A stretch of DNA of 64,000 bases from Leptoclinus maculatus. Its lineage: Eukaryota; Chordata; Actinopteri; Perciformes; Stichaeidae. This document shows, in pieces, positions 32,516-46,400 of the stretch (position 1 is its first letter; each line of letters begins with the position of its first letter). The DNA lies in assembly GCA_032191485.1 (NCBI GenBank), contig JAVDOI010000012.1, positions 11,594,635 through 11,658,634 of the forward strand, written 5' to 3'. The notes beneath the pieces are model-generated. The model worked only from the letters and a program-made list of their open reading frames with translations. It did no database searches and had not been told where the DNA came from. Position numbers and translations under genes: made by a program.

Positions 32516-34494
32516 TGGACCAACAACAATCTTTACTGAGGCAATTGGTTTTACAGAGGATAATGAACGTTCATATTCCTCAATATCCTGCTGTATGCTC
32601 ACTGGCAAAGAGAATGGAAAACAGACAAGAGTAACGTCATGTGACGTAGTGTCGCACTAGCCTCTCTCTCTGAATGCAGCTAAAAAGTGTGGAGTGTGGA
32701 GTGTGGAGAGCAAAAGAGGCAGAAAGCATTGGCCAAAAATGCAAGCCCACCGGCTCACGTCTAAAGATGATCTAGCTAATAGCTTGTACACTGGCTACTT
32801 GTGAAACAATCCGGTTGAAAGCGTCGAATCTCAACTCCAGTCTCACGTTGCTAATCGGACTGCGTTGCATACAGTTGCTAAAGGGGGCCTCTGATGCAGA
32901 GGAGCACTGACCAAGCCGCTGTATTTGACGAGTTAGGAGTGAGACCGGAGTAGCTCACTATACATGAATAATGGAGTAATAAGTGTATGCATGTGTTACA
33001 TGGTTGTGAGTAGGACCCTCCCCTCTACCCGGGCTTGGCTCTCCCCGGGGGCGATGGGCGCCTGGCGTGCTCTGCGCCTCCACCAGAGAACGAGGCCTCC
33101 TTTCCCTGCTTCAATGTGCTTCTGATCGTAATCGATATTACATTTACATTTCATGAAAATGTAATATCGTTTTTCATGGTGTAGTGTTTTCCTTCAGGCC
33201 ATTTACACATTAACAATGTATTTGTCTAATTAGCAGATTTTATGATTTATTTATTTTTTTAGAGGTTTTCCTCCAGCAACACAAAGAGAAATGGGATGTG
33301 CTTTTAATAAATCATTGTAAAGTGAATTTTAACGACAGTCAATTTGCTCTCTACTTCCTGTGAGCGACCTTCTATCAACACTGCTCATCGTTTCTCCTCC
33401 TCTGGGATTTGGATGAAAACCTTCTCTGAAAAAAAACAATCAAATATTTTAAAGCTAACCGAGCGTGAGAATTCCCAAAAGTGGATCAAATCAAAGCGTA
33501 AAGCAGATCACAAGCTTACGATTCCCCGTCAAACAGGGAAGGTCACGTTCCTCTTAGCCTCCATCATTTTTCTGTCTCATCACTTCACATGAAACTTGAA
33601 ATGGGCCACTCCACCTAAAATAATCAAAGCTCATTTGCATTTTGTCATGAAGAGAGATTCTCATCAAATCGTCTTTCACTGACTTGCTAGGCCAGAACAA
33701 TACACATCTATTTTACTTCCAAACCAATTTGCATGGATGAGAATGCATTAACATAATAAGGCTTGATTAAAAATGTTCTCAACACCTCAACCCTATCTGT
33801 GAAATGTATGCGGACGCTGTGGGCCAGTCCAGCTGAAGTAAGAGGGCAACAACTCGGCTTTTACATCAACTGGCTTAATGCTGAAAAACCCCAATGTGCT
33901 GCCACTTTAAAGAAGAACTTCACCAAACAATGTCATTTATCAGAAATAGGAAATAGATTTGAGTCTTATAAATGTAGAAACAATAAATAATTGTCAAATG
34001 GGACATGTAATATCCATTTTCTGTAGCTGCAGGGGTTGCATGCAGCTGCAGTCTGTAACGGGGTTTTTGACCAAGCCATTCAAATTGGCTGGGTCAGCAT
34101 ATTTGCCATATAAAACTGCCAATTTTCAGTTGTAATCAAATCTACCAAACATTTAGGTGCTACTCCACCCAAAATCCGTTGAGTATGACGCACTCGTTCC
34201 CTGCGGGCAGTGAGTTACTAGTTTGATCCCTTGCAGAGGCTGCGGTCAGTTTGTATTCACAGCGGTTACAACATATTTCAATGATGACCCAGTTTCACAG
34301 TGTACAAAAAGTCCCAAGAAAACTTCTCAGACTATTCCTGGAGAATAACTGTATTTTTCGCTGTGTGTCAGTAAGCTCAGCATGACACAAACACATGTGG
34401 CTCAAAACGGTTTCCAGCTGTTCTCTACAAGGAAACAAATTATAAATGTTTTGCAACCACCTGTTGAGTATTTAGTGTTTCATACGGTTATCAA

Positions 34495-34760
34495 TAATAT
34501 GATATTTTGAGCATTATAGCTTCTCAAACGTGGCGATTCTTCACAAAGATTATTTTTGCTTTTTGGACTGCTGGTCAGAAAAAACAAGACTTTTGAGGAC
34601 ATCACCTTTAACAGGTTTTGGGATGTTGGATTAACCGAGAACATGATCATCAGATTTATTAATAATGAAAGTTCCAGTCCCAAGAGGAGCGCGACTTTTT
34701 TAGAAGTTCGAAAAGGAGATTCACAACTCAAAGTATGTTCAGTTTAACGATTAATGCTCA
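34495..34760 (+). repeat. dispersed repeat, 'ttttggactgctggt' family
   Basis: Same family as 29690-30025; the shared 15-bp core is at 34561-34575. Confidence 0.75.
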
Positions 34761-37700
34761 TCCATTCTTTACGTCAGATTTATGAAAGCATGCATGTATA
34801 GTTCTGTTATATAAACAGTCGTACATATGAATAATATAATTTCCACAGTTAGTCACAAATATGGATGCGCTGCTGTCAAATTTGCATGCAACAATTATTG
34901 TGGCAATAAACGGAACTATCACAATATTACTATTTAAGATAAAATATTGTAAAATTAATTTTCAGCCCATTTTCTTTGGTTATTAGCAAAGCTAACAAAC
35001 TGAACAGTGAATTGCAATTTTGTGGAACTCTACAAAAGAACTGACTTAAAATACCATAAACACAAGCGTCTGTGTCTAAAATTCAATGCACCCATTCATG
35101 TTTCAATACAGGTTCTGATTTATTTTGGATGTTAATATCTACAATAATTTCAAAAGGGCAAAACGTTTATAAAAAAGTCGGATTAGTAATCTGGAGAAAT
35201 TAGCAAGAGTACGGTAGATTTTCAAAAATTAACAAACCGAAAAACCCAGCCAGTGTTGCAAACTCTTTTCCAATGAAGGCATCCAGCAGCAGTAGCTCCA
35301 AAATTATCATTATGAACATAAACAACGAACATGGCTATTGTAAACACTCACATCTCCCAAACTAGCATCTTATAGAAGACTACAGTGAAAATAAATGAAG
35401 GCCTCTTTGACCATCACATACAATGCATGCCCTCTCTTTTTACTCCATAGAGAAGTAGTGCCTCACTAGGTTGACTCGCTAATGTTACAATAGAACGTCG
35501 TGGCCACAGTAGTTAGAGGTCTGCAGACATGCAGCCTAGTTAGCTGCCTCACGGTGCCCCCAGGTGACTAATCAAAATAAAAGCTGCTAATGAAGGAGCG
35601 CTATGGTGTGTTCACTGTGCCCTCCGAAAGAAACGGTACTCTCAGTGTTGGTGGTGTTGTTCCCCTCAGTATGTTTCTTTCACTATATATTAAAAGCAGT
35701 AGACCGGCACAACTCCGGGTCATGAATAGGTGTGACATGCCCTAAATCATCCATTTTGATATCAATACTCCATCCTGCTCCACCACTCCATTAGACCCGT
35801 CAGCTATCATTACGCAGGACCGGTAGCCGCCACTATGTGCCTATTTATAGCGCCTGTATCATTATTTCATTAAATGTACCATCAAAGGCTGTGATGTCTC
35901 AATCATCATCATTAAACGTCAGAGGGACAATTAATTTCAATTTACTTTACAGCGCTGCAATCAAAGGTCTTTACAAAAGTGCTTCACAATAAAAGGATAA
36001 TATGATAGGAGCCTTAAAACAGGACCATAAAATGATGCCTCCAAAAATAGATTGGCAATATATTGCACACACAAACATTTTATTTTTATTTTATATGCAC
36101 CTTAAATTGATAATCTACAACAACACATGAATGTGTAGACTGCAGAAATATCAGTGACGCTACCAAACGATACAGACAATATTTTATTATTTAGATTTGG
36201 TCCCTCACCTTATATTTCATCTACTCTTCATGACATCCAACTGGTCTTTCATAAATTAAAGTGTGGGAAACGATGTGTGCATGGTTTCTGTGCACACAGG
36301 GTGTTTATATATCCCAAAAATGGTGCGCATAAATAAACTGAACTCACATTCAGGGAAATAAAACTAGAAAAGGAGCTTTGTCGACACAAAATAATAAATT
36401 ACAGAGTAAATCATCTTTTCATTCTCTTAACCTGAGCCTCTCGCAGCGGTCTGCAGTCTCTTTGTGTATCAGAAAGCCTCTCCTCTCTGGTACATGACAC
36501 ACTAAAGGCCGGGGTGATGGCACTCATTTTCCTCCTCACGGGGAAGTCAGGGAGCTAAAAACGGAGGAGCTTAAGTCCTCTGCACACAAGGAAAAGAATG
36601 CAGTTGGAGGTCAAACGCAGTTGAACCGACAAATCCCTATCCACAAATATATGTACACATCAAACCCATGAGTATACAGACGGAGGGGTACAAAAATAGA
36701 CCCTGAGCAGTGTGTTCAAACCCTGCCTCACTGATCCCTGTTATCTTAATCATGGGAAGGTCTCTGGGGCAGGCGACTGATTGTGGACATAATCTCAAAG
36801 AAATCTAGAAGGCACTTGAACCAATTCTGAGATTAGATGCTATTTTCATCTAAAGTTTCTTTTGTCCCGTCCGCACCACAGAAAAGCGTTGAATCCAGCT
36901 GCCACAGATTCCCATTAAAAAGGACAGTATTCTCAAACTAGTAATGAAATAATCTGCGCGTACCAAGACACGTCGAGGAAAGCTGTTCTAACCTTCAGCA
37001 GGGCTAGAAGTGGAGAACAGAGAAAGCTGTCGGGCAAGAAAAAGAAGAAAAGAATTTGATGACCACTTACGGAAAAACCACCACACAGTAACTGTCCCAC
37101 CCCCCGCCGTGTATTCTTAATACAGGCTCTCAGCACCAGGATATAGGGGTCCAAATGTTCTCAGGGTAATCATGTTATTGTTGGCAGCCCTCAGCAGGAG
37201 CAGATACGACTTCCATTTACTGAAGGAGTTGCAGGAAGGGAACGGTGTTGGTGAGAGTGTTGGTCATGCGGCACTGCAGATAACGGCACCAGTATGATCT
37301 GATTACTCGTGATTTAGCCGCTTTCTGAATGACTGGCATCAGATTAGAAGATGCATACGGCACAAAAGGCCTCTGGGGGGGGACGAGCCTTCTTAATATC
37401 TAAAAGAAGAGCACATGTAATCTTAACGGTAAGCGGTCTGTGTCTCTTCTTTCTGTGCAGACTTGCTTTGATCCGGTAAATATGAAACAAAGGAGGTTCT
37501 TCAGGGATCTGTCCAAGTGCAGCGGGGCATGTGTGTCTCTAGTAGCAGTGGGTTTTCTTGCATTGCTGCATTCTGGCTGCTCTCCACCCCCCCCCCACCC
37601 TTTGGGCATTTTGAAGGATAACAGACCATATTTAGTTAGCTGGTACAAAGAGAGGAGACCGTACAGAGCCATTCCAAAAAAAGACATATTAGACTCCACA

Positions 37701-38019
37701 GAATTTAATCTTACATTCATCAAGTGACTTAATCCCCTATGACTACCCAATGTGAAAACTAGTGTTTGCTCTTAAATTATGTGCAGGAATGATGTTGCCA
37801 TATATGTCCAGACAGATTCACCCTCAGCTGGAGCTCTTGAAAGTATATGTGCAAATATGAGGTGAATGTTTTTGTTTTTAATAGAGATTTTTCCATTTAT
37901 CAGAAAAGACATTGACACAAACTATCATCTCAAGGTACAGGTATGTACAAAAAGATAAAGAATTGGGTGAAGGGGGGAAAAAGCATTTGTTTTTGTCAAG
38001 CATATTACTCTAGCTAGCT

Positions 38020-38260
38020 GAAATGAAGTTTGAAGCAATGAAGTTGCAAATCTTCATAGTTCCAGCTTCTCCATTAGGAAGATTAGTTTTCCTTGTCTTG
38101 TTTTGTGACAGTAAATTGAATATCTGCAGGTTTGAGAATGCCAATACAAGTTATTTGATATCATCTCCTTGGGCTCTAGGACATTATGATGGGCATTTTC
38201 TGACATTGAGTCAAAAGATGAATCAATTAAACCAAAGATAATCAATAATTGCAGCCCTAC
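38020..38260 (+). repeat. dispersed repeat of the 'gctgcaacta' family
   Basis: Diverged copy ending 'aataattgcagccct'. Confidence 0.6.
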
Positions 38261-38734
38261 ACATTACCCTGGCTTTATTACTTCAAGGTATATTTGTACC
38301 CTGCACCGAGAATCACAAAGTTGCCTGCTTTTCTTTCCAAAATGTGGGTATTAACGTGACCTGCAACAGTTTCCCTGAGCCATGAAATGCCACATCACAA
38401 CATATCACAGTAAATTAAACTGGTCCCCGTGAAGACATGCCACAATCCCGCTGACACTGGTCTGGTTGTATTGACACACCGGTACTTAAATTGAATCAGA
38501 ATTGTTGGTACATTTAAATAGATTACATGTTACCCGTGCGCTGACTGAGCTCAGGGAGACCACCGCTTTGGTTACTGTCAGCCAGCCAGTCGACAGCGAA
38601 GCAAATCAACACATGCAGGCAAGGAGCCAGTATTTATTTTCACCAGTGCCTATGCCCAGTAACGCTGGCACTTGCCCAGCAACACTCAGGCAAAGTAGGG
38701 GGTCCAAGGCTGCCCCCCCCCCCACCCACCCCGC

Positions 38735-38752
38735 CTGCTGCTGCTGCTGCTG
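38735..38752 (+). repeat. (CTG)6 trinucleotide repeat
   Basis: Six perfect CTG units directly after a C-rich run. Confidence 0.9.
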
Positions 38753-39082
38753 AATCTCTGAGCACCATCTCCATCCAGCCCTGTCATTTCTCAAGATTCA
38801 CCTCCAGAAGAACTGGACTGACATGTTCCTTCTTCCCTCAGCAGACCGGTTACATGCATGAAAACCTGCTGCTTTGTGGTCTAATCGAGTTAGGAAATAG
38901 AAGACCAAGTTGATTAGTGTTCACGAGGAAGAGGAGGTGGATGGCTGGCTGGATGGATGCATTGACAGAGCAAAAAAAAAAAAAGCACAGTTGATGAGAG
39001 AGGAAAAGAGAGCTGTCATTAGCATCCTTTGAATGCAGCAGCTAATGTGTGGGAAGGACGTGCATGCCAGTCCTTTAAAACT

Positions 39083-39084
<2 letters not shown>

Positions 39085-39143
<59 letters not shown>

Positions 39144-39186
39144 TACACACACACAGACACACACACACACACACACATACATACAC
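39085..39186 (+). repeat. (CA)n microsatellite, about 100 bp
   Basis: Long CA tract with a few CATACA and CAGACA interruptions. Confidence 0.97.
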
Positions 39187-39698
39187 TAGCATAATGGATG
39201 CACTTGAACGCCTCATACATTCGAAGGAAAATGTGATTAACAGGCATAATGTAATTCTCCGAGGGGAATTAATCGTATCCGTTTGTCCGATTCAATGTGT
39301 TGAACGTTACAGTGGACACTAACGGCTCTGCAAAGAATGATGTATTGTCCACCGTTGGTCGCTGTGCTGGCTGGTGAAATGCCTTTTTACAACAAAAAAA
39401 AAACCTCGCTTCGTGACTCTGCGGCTCTCTGCGGCCGGTCACTTCAAACATTTACCATCGTATGCATATGGATTTTATCCAGAGATAAAGCCGTCTCCCT
39501 GCCGTACATGTATCAGTAATATAGCGCCACTAACCTTGGTCGGGTCGCCTCCTGTTATCCACTTGTTACAATGGAAATGTAACACCATGGATCCCCCAGT
39601 TAAGTTTCCTGGCAGTCGGACAAAAATGAAGCAAGCAAGCAAGCCGAAACTGAAGCACGCGGGAGTGGGGACAAAAGACACCGTGGTGACCAGAGGTC

Positions 39699-39725
39699 TG
39701 TGTGTGTGTGTGTGTGTATGTGTGT
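39699..39725 (+). repeat. (TG)n microsatellite
   Basis: About 13 TG units with one TATG interruption. Confidence 0.92.
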
Positions 39726-40567
39726 TAAAAAAGCCTGGGTGTTTTTCTCAGGGTACCGTCTGCAAACAACGAGAAAAAGGTTGTGTCTTCAAACAGCTGT
39801 TTTCCAAAATGGAGTTATCCGTGTCTGAGCCAATCAGAGCGAGCCTGTGGAGGCTCCCACTCCTCTGTGGGCTGGAGCAAACACTACACTGCACTCTGAA
39901 GATCAAACACTTACACGTTACCTTTTTTGTTCCTTCTTCTGTTTTTTTCTTTCGGGATGATTCAGTGTAGCTTTCATGTCACGGTGGCTTTATTTAGACA
40001 CACATCAAACCACCAGACACCCCGACTGATGAGATTTCCTTGTAGGGAACTCCCCACATGTTTCTTGTGTTGGTTTTAGTGGTCGAGGAAGTATTCACAT
40101 TCTTTAAGTGAAAGTAAAATGTTACTTTAGTAAAAGTATCAGGAAAATGCACCTCCCTTGTGACTGTTATACTATTAAATATTATATCATGGGATTATTA
40201 TTTGTCATGTATGAATGTAAAAACAGCATGTCACTAGTTGGTTGAGATGGATCTCATTTTTAACTATTTATGATTATCATTATTATGGATTAATCTGGTA
40301 AATTGTGGAGTGCCCCTTTAATTGATCTGCCTTTGTGCGTGTGTGTGTTGTCATGAACTCATATTACATGAGTGTGCAGCATAAAAAAAAGTCTTCACAA
40401 AATCAATGTCATGGAAACAGCAGACTAACAATATCCGACAGTGTAGGCTGACTGAGTTCAAATAAAGTCGAAATCTCATGAAAGATGCAGAAATGAATGA
40501 TCGAACCAGCAGGCTCACATGCCGAAGCATTTAACTTTAACTGTAAGACACAGCTAAATACTAATGA

Positions 40568-40627
40568 TAACAACAACAACAACAATAATAATAATAATAC
40601 TTGTTGTTGCTATTATTATTGTTGTTG
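40568..40627. repeat. trinucleotide inverted repeat, (CAA)n(TAA)n ... (TTA)n(TTG)n
   Basis: The left arm CAACAACAACAATAATAATA and the right arm TATTATTATTGTTGTTG are reverse complements around 'cttgttgttgc', so the tract can fold back on itself. Confidence 0.85.
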
Positions 40628-43175
40628 AAGTCTGCTATAGTGGTCTAATCCTGAAGCCCTTGTTAAGCACTACTAACCTCATGAAAATGTAAAGGGACAT
40701 GTGTCGTACAGAGTTTTTCCAAACATTTCCACATATTAACACATTATAAATGTTTGCACAACAAAATGATCCCCAGGAGCACACACAGTCTGTAGAATAC
40801 ATTTCTCTGTGCTTTAATTTATAAGAATAATATAAAACTATTGCGTTTTCATTGCATTTACTGTAAATAAGAATAATGAGGTACTTGAACTTAACTTACC
40901 ACTTTACTTTATACTTCTACTCCACTACATTCGTCTGACAGCTTTAGAGAGGGGAAGATTTTACACAAATCATACAGTTTATTAAAACATGACAAATTGT
41001 TGCAGATTAAACGACCAAACAGTGTTGTTAATTCATAATAATAATTAAACTTTGCTCCACTGCTTAAATGTTTAATGCATCTGTAATAATAATACAAAAT
41101 AATACACACTCAGTTGCCAGTTTATTAGGTACAGCGAGCTAAAACTAATACAACAGTCCGGCAATAAAGCCGCGCTGGAGATTATGATAATTTTTTGTTG
41201 AAACAGTAAAACCTCCATGAAGTGAGGATTTATTACAGGACTGTTTCATTAGACTGAATTAGTTGTATCTCATGAATTTTAAACTAATTGTATACTGTAA
41301 TGACAATGAAATCTGAAAAATCCAATTCTGCATAATGAGTCATCTTGCTTTAGATACGTGTTGCTTTTAAGACTTCAGTACTTCTATTGAAGTACATTTA
41401 TATTCATTTGAATGCAGGCCTTTCGTTTATCATATTCTCTTGTACATTTTCATATTTTTTATTTCTGAATACTTCTTCCTCCACTGTATTTCTGTTCTCT
41501 TTGTGGACCCATAAACCCAGTAATACTGCTCAACTCAGTTGCAATGTGTTGCAATTATGTTGTGAAAATACCCACAACTTCCCCAGAGCATGCAGCACAC
41601 CCCCATCCTCTGCCAACAGCATTCACAGCACAAACAAGACAGAAATAGCCCTTTCTCCATTTTAGTTTTTCTTTACTGTCTTCACTACTAACAATAAATA
41701 TCCTGCAACACAAAAGTGCTCATAGTCACAGACATGCTGAAATGAAAACTATTGAAATTAGCTTCGGGCTACCGCAAGAAAACAGATCTAACAATATTGC
41801 ACATTTCTGTACATGGCCTGATGGGAAATTTGGCAACGCAGATGTCCATAAAATCAGGACTAAACTCCTGTGATCAGTGATGGCCTCTTGGTAAGACGGA
41901 GTGATAAAACACATGTAAACAGGTCAAAAAAAGGTTATAAAAAAAAACATAAAAAAAACAAAAGGCAGATTATCTGAATTTAAAAAAATAACCCTCTCAG
42001 AAGATTCAAGTTAGAGAAAACTAAAGCATCAACTAAACAAAGGCCCTAAAATACTGTGCAAGAGGTAAATATTGAGCAAAAGCATTTAAATATATCGTAT
42101 TATTCTTTCAAAGCAGCCATCAATGTTTTACTTCCCAACAATGAAGTATATCCACTCTTTTGTAAGACAAGCCCTGATGAGAATACACATGACTATCGCT
42201 TTGGTACACACAAATCCGACATATCTTTTGATACATAGGGAAATCCACAGTTTAAGGCAATGCATTAGACGGTTACATACACACAAACTGTCTCCATTTG
42301 TTGTGTTGGGTTGTGGGGTGATGTAACCGTGCAAACAGAGCACTAATGGTCATATGCAGATACCAAACAAACTGAGAGTTTTAGGAACTGTTTTTGGAAT
42401 TCTTCCTCAGCGAACAAATATTAAAGGATTAAAGGAAGGTTTCCATGTCTGTTTTAAAACACTACTCATATGTGCATAAGCACAGTTTTTGCTTGCTGTA
42501 TTCATACCTCCTGTTCATACTGTTAGGAGTTCCCTCCCTAGCATGCTGGGGGACAAATCCACAGTCCTGGTGCTGTTTAAAAATATTTTTAAACAGCATA
42601 TTTTCAGCAGCCTCAGTTCAAATCAAGCGGGTATCAGAAAAACTTTTAAACAGGTATCAGAAAGAATTTTAAACACTAAAACTTTTGAAGTTGCCCACTT
42701 GATTTGTCCAATTGATACTACTAGAACCTAATTTTAGCTTCAGCTAAAAACAAAACAAGGACTGTGAATATTGCCCCCCCATCTCATTAGCACATTAGGA
42801 AGGGATCCTTTAGCAGCTAGTATGGACAAGAGGACTGATTTAATTCAACAAAAACCTGCTTCAATGTACATATGGGCGCTGAATATCCCTATCCAGAAAT
42901 AACTTCCCAGGAGGGCCACCAATAACGACCAAACATGCACCGGCTCATGTCAAAGGCCTCATTGCCTCAGCCTGCAGCTGCCTTGGAACCACGATTGAAC
43001 GCTGGGCTACGTGTAAACTACAGAAGACTATCCACCTATAGAAGTGCTGCTTAGTTAGTAAAATAAATCATGTATACTATTGGCAACTTGCCCTGTAAAA
43101 GTCTACACACTTGTTTCAAATGAAACAGAAAATGTCCTCTCAGTGATGGGAGCGTATATGCATCTACAGCCTGCA

Positions 43176-43454
43176 TCAGTAACAGTAGTAAAGTTGAGAG
43201 CGCAGCCCCCTGAAGGTGTCGTCGTCCTGCCTGCTGGCCTGCTCGCCTTCAAAAAGCATGGAGTCTGGGAGCACCACGCCCTCTAGTGGATCTGGCTGGC
43301 AGAACTCCACTATGAATTCCTCCTCGCAGTCCAGGAGCACTCTCAACCACGCACCCAAGTCCAGTTGGCCCGCGGTGCCGCCGTACTCCTCTGGCAGAAC
43401 CGACCGCGGGATGTTGCGGTGCAGAGAGCGCAGGTCCGAGCCGTGGAGGATGTA
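43176..43454 (-). CDS. ttpal: ttpal exon 5 (last coding)
   Basis: Acceptor CTCATACAG. It encodes YILHGSDLRSLHRNIPRSVL...EEYGGTAGQLD and runs to TGA at 43178-43176: 92 codons plus stop. The EEYGGTAG motif is typical of the end of the CRAL-TRIO domain. Confidence 0.96.
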   Translation of the reverse strand, partial: YILHGSDLRSLHRNIPRSVLPEEYGGTAGQLDLGAWLRVLLDCEEEFIVEFCQPDPLEGVVLPDSMLFEGEQASRQDDDTFRGLRSQLYYCY

Positions 43455-46400
43455 CTGTATGAGGAGACAACACAGATTCAGATACAGTCATCTGCCTCAT
43501 TACTTAAAGTGGCTATAATCAATCAATTTAATGTTGTGTCATAAAGGTGTCACTCATATTAATGAACCCACAGAGAGTTATCACCTGACTTTGCAGTTCC
43601 TCTCAAATTAATAAAGATTCTTTCAGCTCATTGCTTTGTTTTGGTTCAGGAAAGCTCTAAATATACCACCAAACAGCACCAAACAGCAGCTAGCTGGTGA
43701 ACATAGTGGAGCATTTAGCAGCTAAAGGAACAGATACTTACGATTCACAATTAAAATGAACGCTAATGTCTCTGCTGATTGTGTAAATAAACTGTATGCT
43801 AAAACCTTTGCCATATTGTTAAATTAAAAGGTGAAAACATGTCAGCGTTGTGCTTGTTTCCACTATCCCCAAATCAATTAAAAAAAACTCGCAAGAGATA
43901 TAGGAAAACACATGGTTGTGTAGCTGGTGGTTTGAGTTCATCTCCCTGAAAAGAAAATGCTTGGCCTTCATTTTCACGGATGAAAATAGACCATTATTCT
44001 GGAGCAGAGGCTGCAGATAAAAGGGAGGTACATGACTGGAAATAGTCCTTTGTTTAAAACAAAAGAGTCAGACACAATTCAAGGACAATAGTTACCCTCT
44101 CTGCCATCTTCTCCTTCAGAAAAGGCTTAATAATAGCGAAGATGCCTTTGAAAATCATGGGCTCGTTTATTATGTTAACAGCCTTGATTCTGATTGGAAA
44201 GCCATCCTGTGAATTAGAAGAGAAACTGCACTCAGAACAGTCACAACTGGTCCTTGTCAAACATTTCAAATGTGTTTTGTGTCTTGTGTAAATATTACAC
44301 TGTCTGCAGTCACGACAAAACTCAGTCAGTGCTGAAGAGCCACTGTTGTAAATGACAAGGGTTTTTTTTCTCACATGTCTTAACATAGTTACTCATCAAT
44401 TTTGCTGTGTCACAAACATAGAAACTTAGAAACATAGAAACATTTTGACTGAATGCTGCAGTCATATATCTGTTCAGGAAAATATAGTTATTTGCTGATT
44501 TCATTTTAAAATGAAAAAAAAGGAATTTGATTGTTTTTACCTGGAGGATGCTCACAACTTTTTTGGCGAGGAACGGGCCTGGATTGGAAGCTTGTGACAT
44601 GCCCACTCCGCTGTAGTCGGCTAAGATGACGATACCGTTCACCTGCGTCTCCTCCGGCTGGATCAGCTTCTCCAGAGTCAGATAAATGGCCCTCACATTG
44701 TCAACAAACGGATAATCATTTGGTTTCCATTTTCCTGTAAAAGGAGACTGAGTTTAGTAATCATACATCATGAGTCAAGCCCATCCTGGAAGAATTGGTC
44801 AAACAGTATGTACTTAGAGTTTTGGAAAAAATACACTTAGTTTGAGGTCTACTGGAGAAAATGATGGAAATGGAAAACAGACATTATAAAATTGTTCGTT
44901 CATTATAAAACTGCAGAATTGTTCAATGAAGATGAAGCTGATACCAAACCTGGTCGGAGAAAGAGGATGTATCTGCCGTTGGGGTCCGGCTGTGGCAGGA
45001 CTGTGAGGAAGCCCAGGTCCAGGACGTGTTTCACCGTGGATGGCTTCAGGTCCTGGAAGACCTCTGGCCAAGCCTTGCGGCCTGCGTGGTAGTTGAGCAG
45101 CAGCTGCAGAGCTCGGTCATAGTCGAACTTCCTCGCCCGCAGGAAGCGCAAGAGAAAGGTGTCGTCCAGGCGGGTCCTGAGATTGGGCTGTTCCTGCAGA
45201 GTGAGGGGAAAGAAATATGAGCATGACAAGACAAAATAAAACACCATGAAATAATAGTAAGTAAAATATAAGGTGAGTCTGGTGATATTCTTTATTTTAA
45301 ATTGTTTTGTTTTTTAAACAAGAAAAGACCATAAATAACAATGAGTTGGTCCTACTAACATAGTGTCCATGTGTCTAAAGCCAGATGTGTTGCATTGCTC
45401 TGTGCCATAGAGCTCCATTGAGTCACTTTCACAATGACATTGGTTCCTTGATAACAATAAACACTGAGCACTGCATTTTGTTTTTTGATTCATACATCGT
45501 CCTGCTGCCGTAAATACATCTGTGGCAGAAAATTGTCCCCAACAGATGCACATTTACTTCTGTTTAAGTAACGTTTTCCGAAAGCTAAAATGGCCAGCTG
45601 TTTTACAGTATATGTGTATATATTTATGACACATTTTTAAAGATCTACGTCTTCGGTAGAGAGCCACAGGCTGGTGATGTCAGAATGTTTACTGTCAGCT
45701 GATGTGATTCACATACTGTAGACTGCAACTGGAAATAAACTGGGACACATTGAGAATGTTTCGGTTTAATACTATGAAAGGCTCTTTATATTGTATAGTT
45801 GCGACATCACAACCGTACTAAATCCTGACAGCTTGTTTAAAGGCACAGTTTTGGAATACGGGCTTTGTGTATTTCTCCATAGGTAGAGTGTTTCGATACT
45901 TTCACAGTGATCATGTCGCACATATACCTGCTTTATAATTTAAAAGAACATTTTAGAATATGGGTTTTTGGCAAAGATATTTTTCACAGTGAAAGTCTTT
46001 GTTTTCATTTTGTGTACAGTAATTATATTTTACATTTTTGGCTTTTGCAAATTAGCCTGCTTGTCTTCTGTTAAAATTATTTCCCTGTACAAGAACATTG
46101 CCTGCTTATTATAAATAATAATATGTGGTTGAAGAATTTGAGTAGGTAGTGAAAATTGTTTTTGGGGTTAGATGAACTAAGTCTTCAAATTGTAGGGATG
46201 TTTTCTAGTAAACTGTCCTGTCCTGTCCTGCATTAAATATAACTGGCACATAAACAGGAATGAGACCGTGTGTGTTTATATGAATACCTTAAGTATCATG
46301 TCTCTCAGTGCTTGGACATCCCGCAGACGCCACTCTGGTTTCTCCTGGAGCTCCTCCCGGGCTTTGTGCACCAGCTCCGGGGTCAGGGTGCAGGAATACA

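Larger units (their letters stand above)
27191..38984. other. no coding exon recognised; repeat-rich spacer
   Basis: Holds a degenerate 'gacaaaaatgacca'-type minisatellite (about 27700-27830), a tandem GACGCCTCACAGG repeat (about 27965-28000), poly-C/poly-A (28807-28828), many fragments of the 'gctgcaacta' repeat family (29690-38265), and an element at about 32272-32515. Short frames here show no recognisable protein. The pkig noncoding exon could lie within. SERINC3, expected by synteny, was not found. Confidence 0.5.
39187..43175. other. spacer downstream of ttpal; includes ttpal 3' UTR
   Basis: No coding exon recognised. About 40065-40320 and 40880-40960 look like fragments of the 'agtggtggaagtattcacat' repeat family. 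On the minus strand, ATTAAA at 42844-42839 is a candidate ttpal poly(A) signal about 330 bp after its stop. Confidence 0.5.

Noticed and set aside
39019..39322. Frames rich in CVCV or THTH on both strands
   Set aside because: Pure translations of the (CA)n microsatellite.
39374..39970. Longest uninterrupted frame in the window (198 codons, + strand)
   Set aside because: It runs through a (TG)n tract read as CVCVCV, shows no domain or conserved motif, and lies in a spacer. Chance frame.
43249..43518. Two long frames overlapping ttpal exon 5
   Set aside because: Wrong-frame and antisense shadows of the conserved GC-rich ttpal coding sequence.
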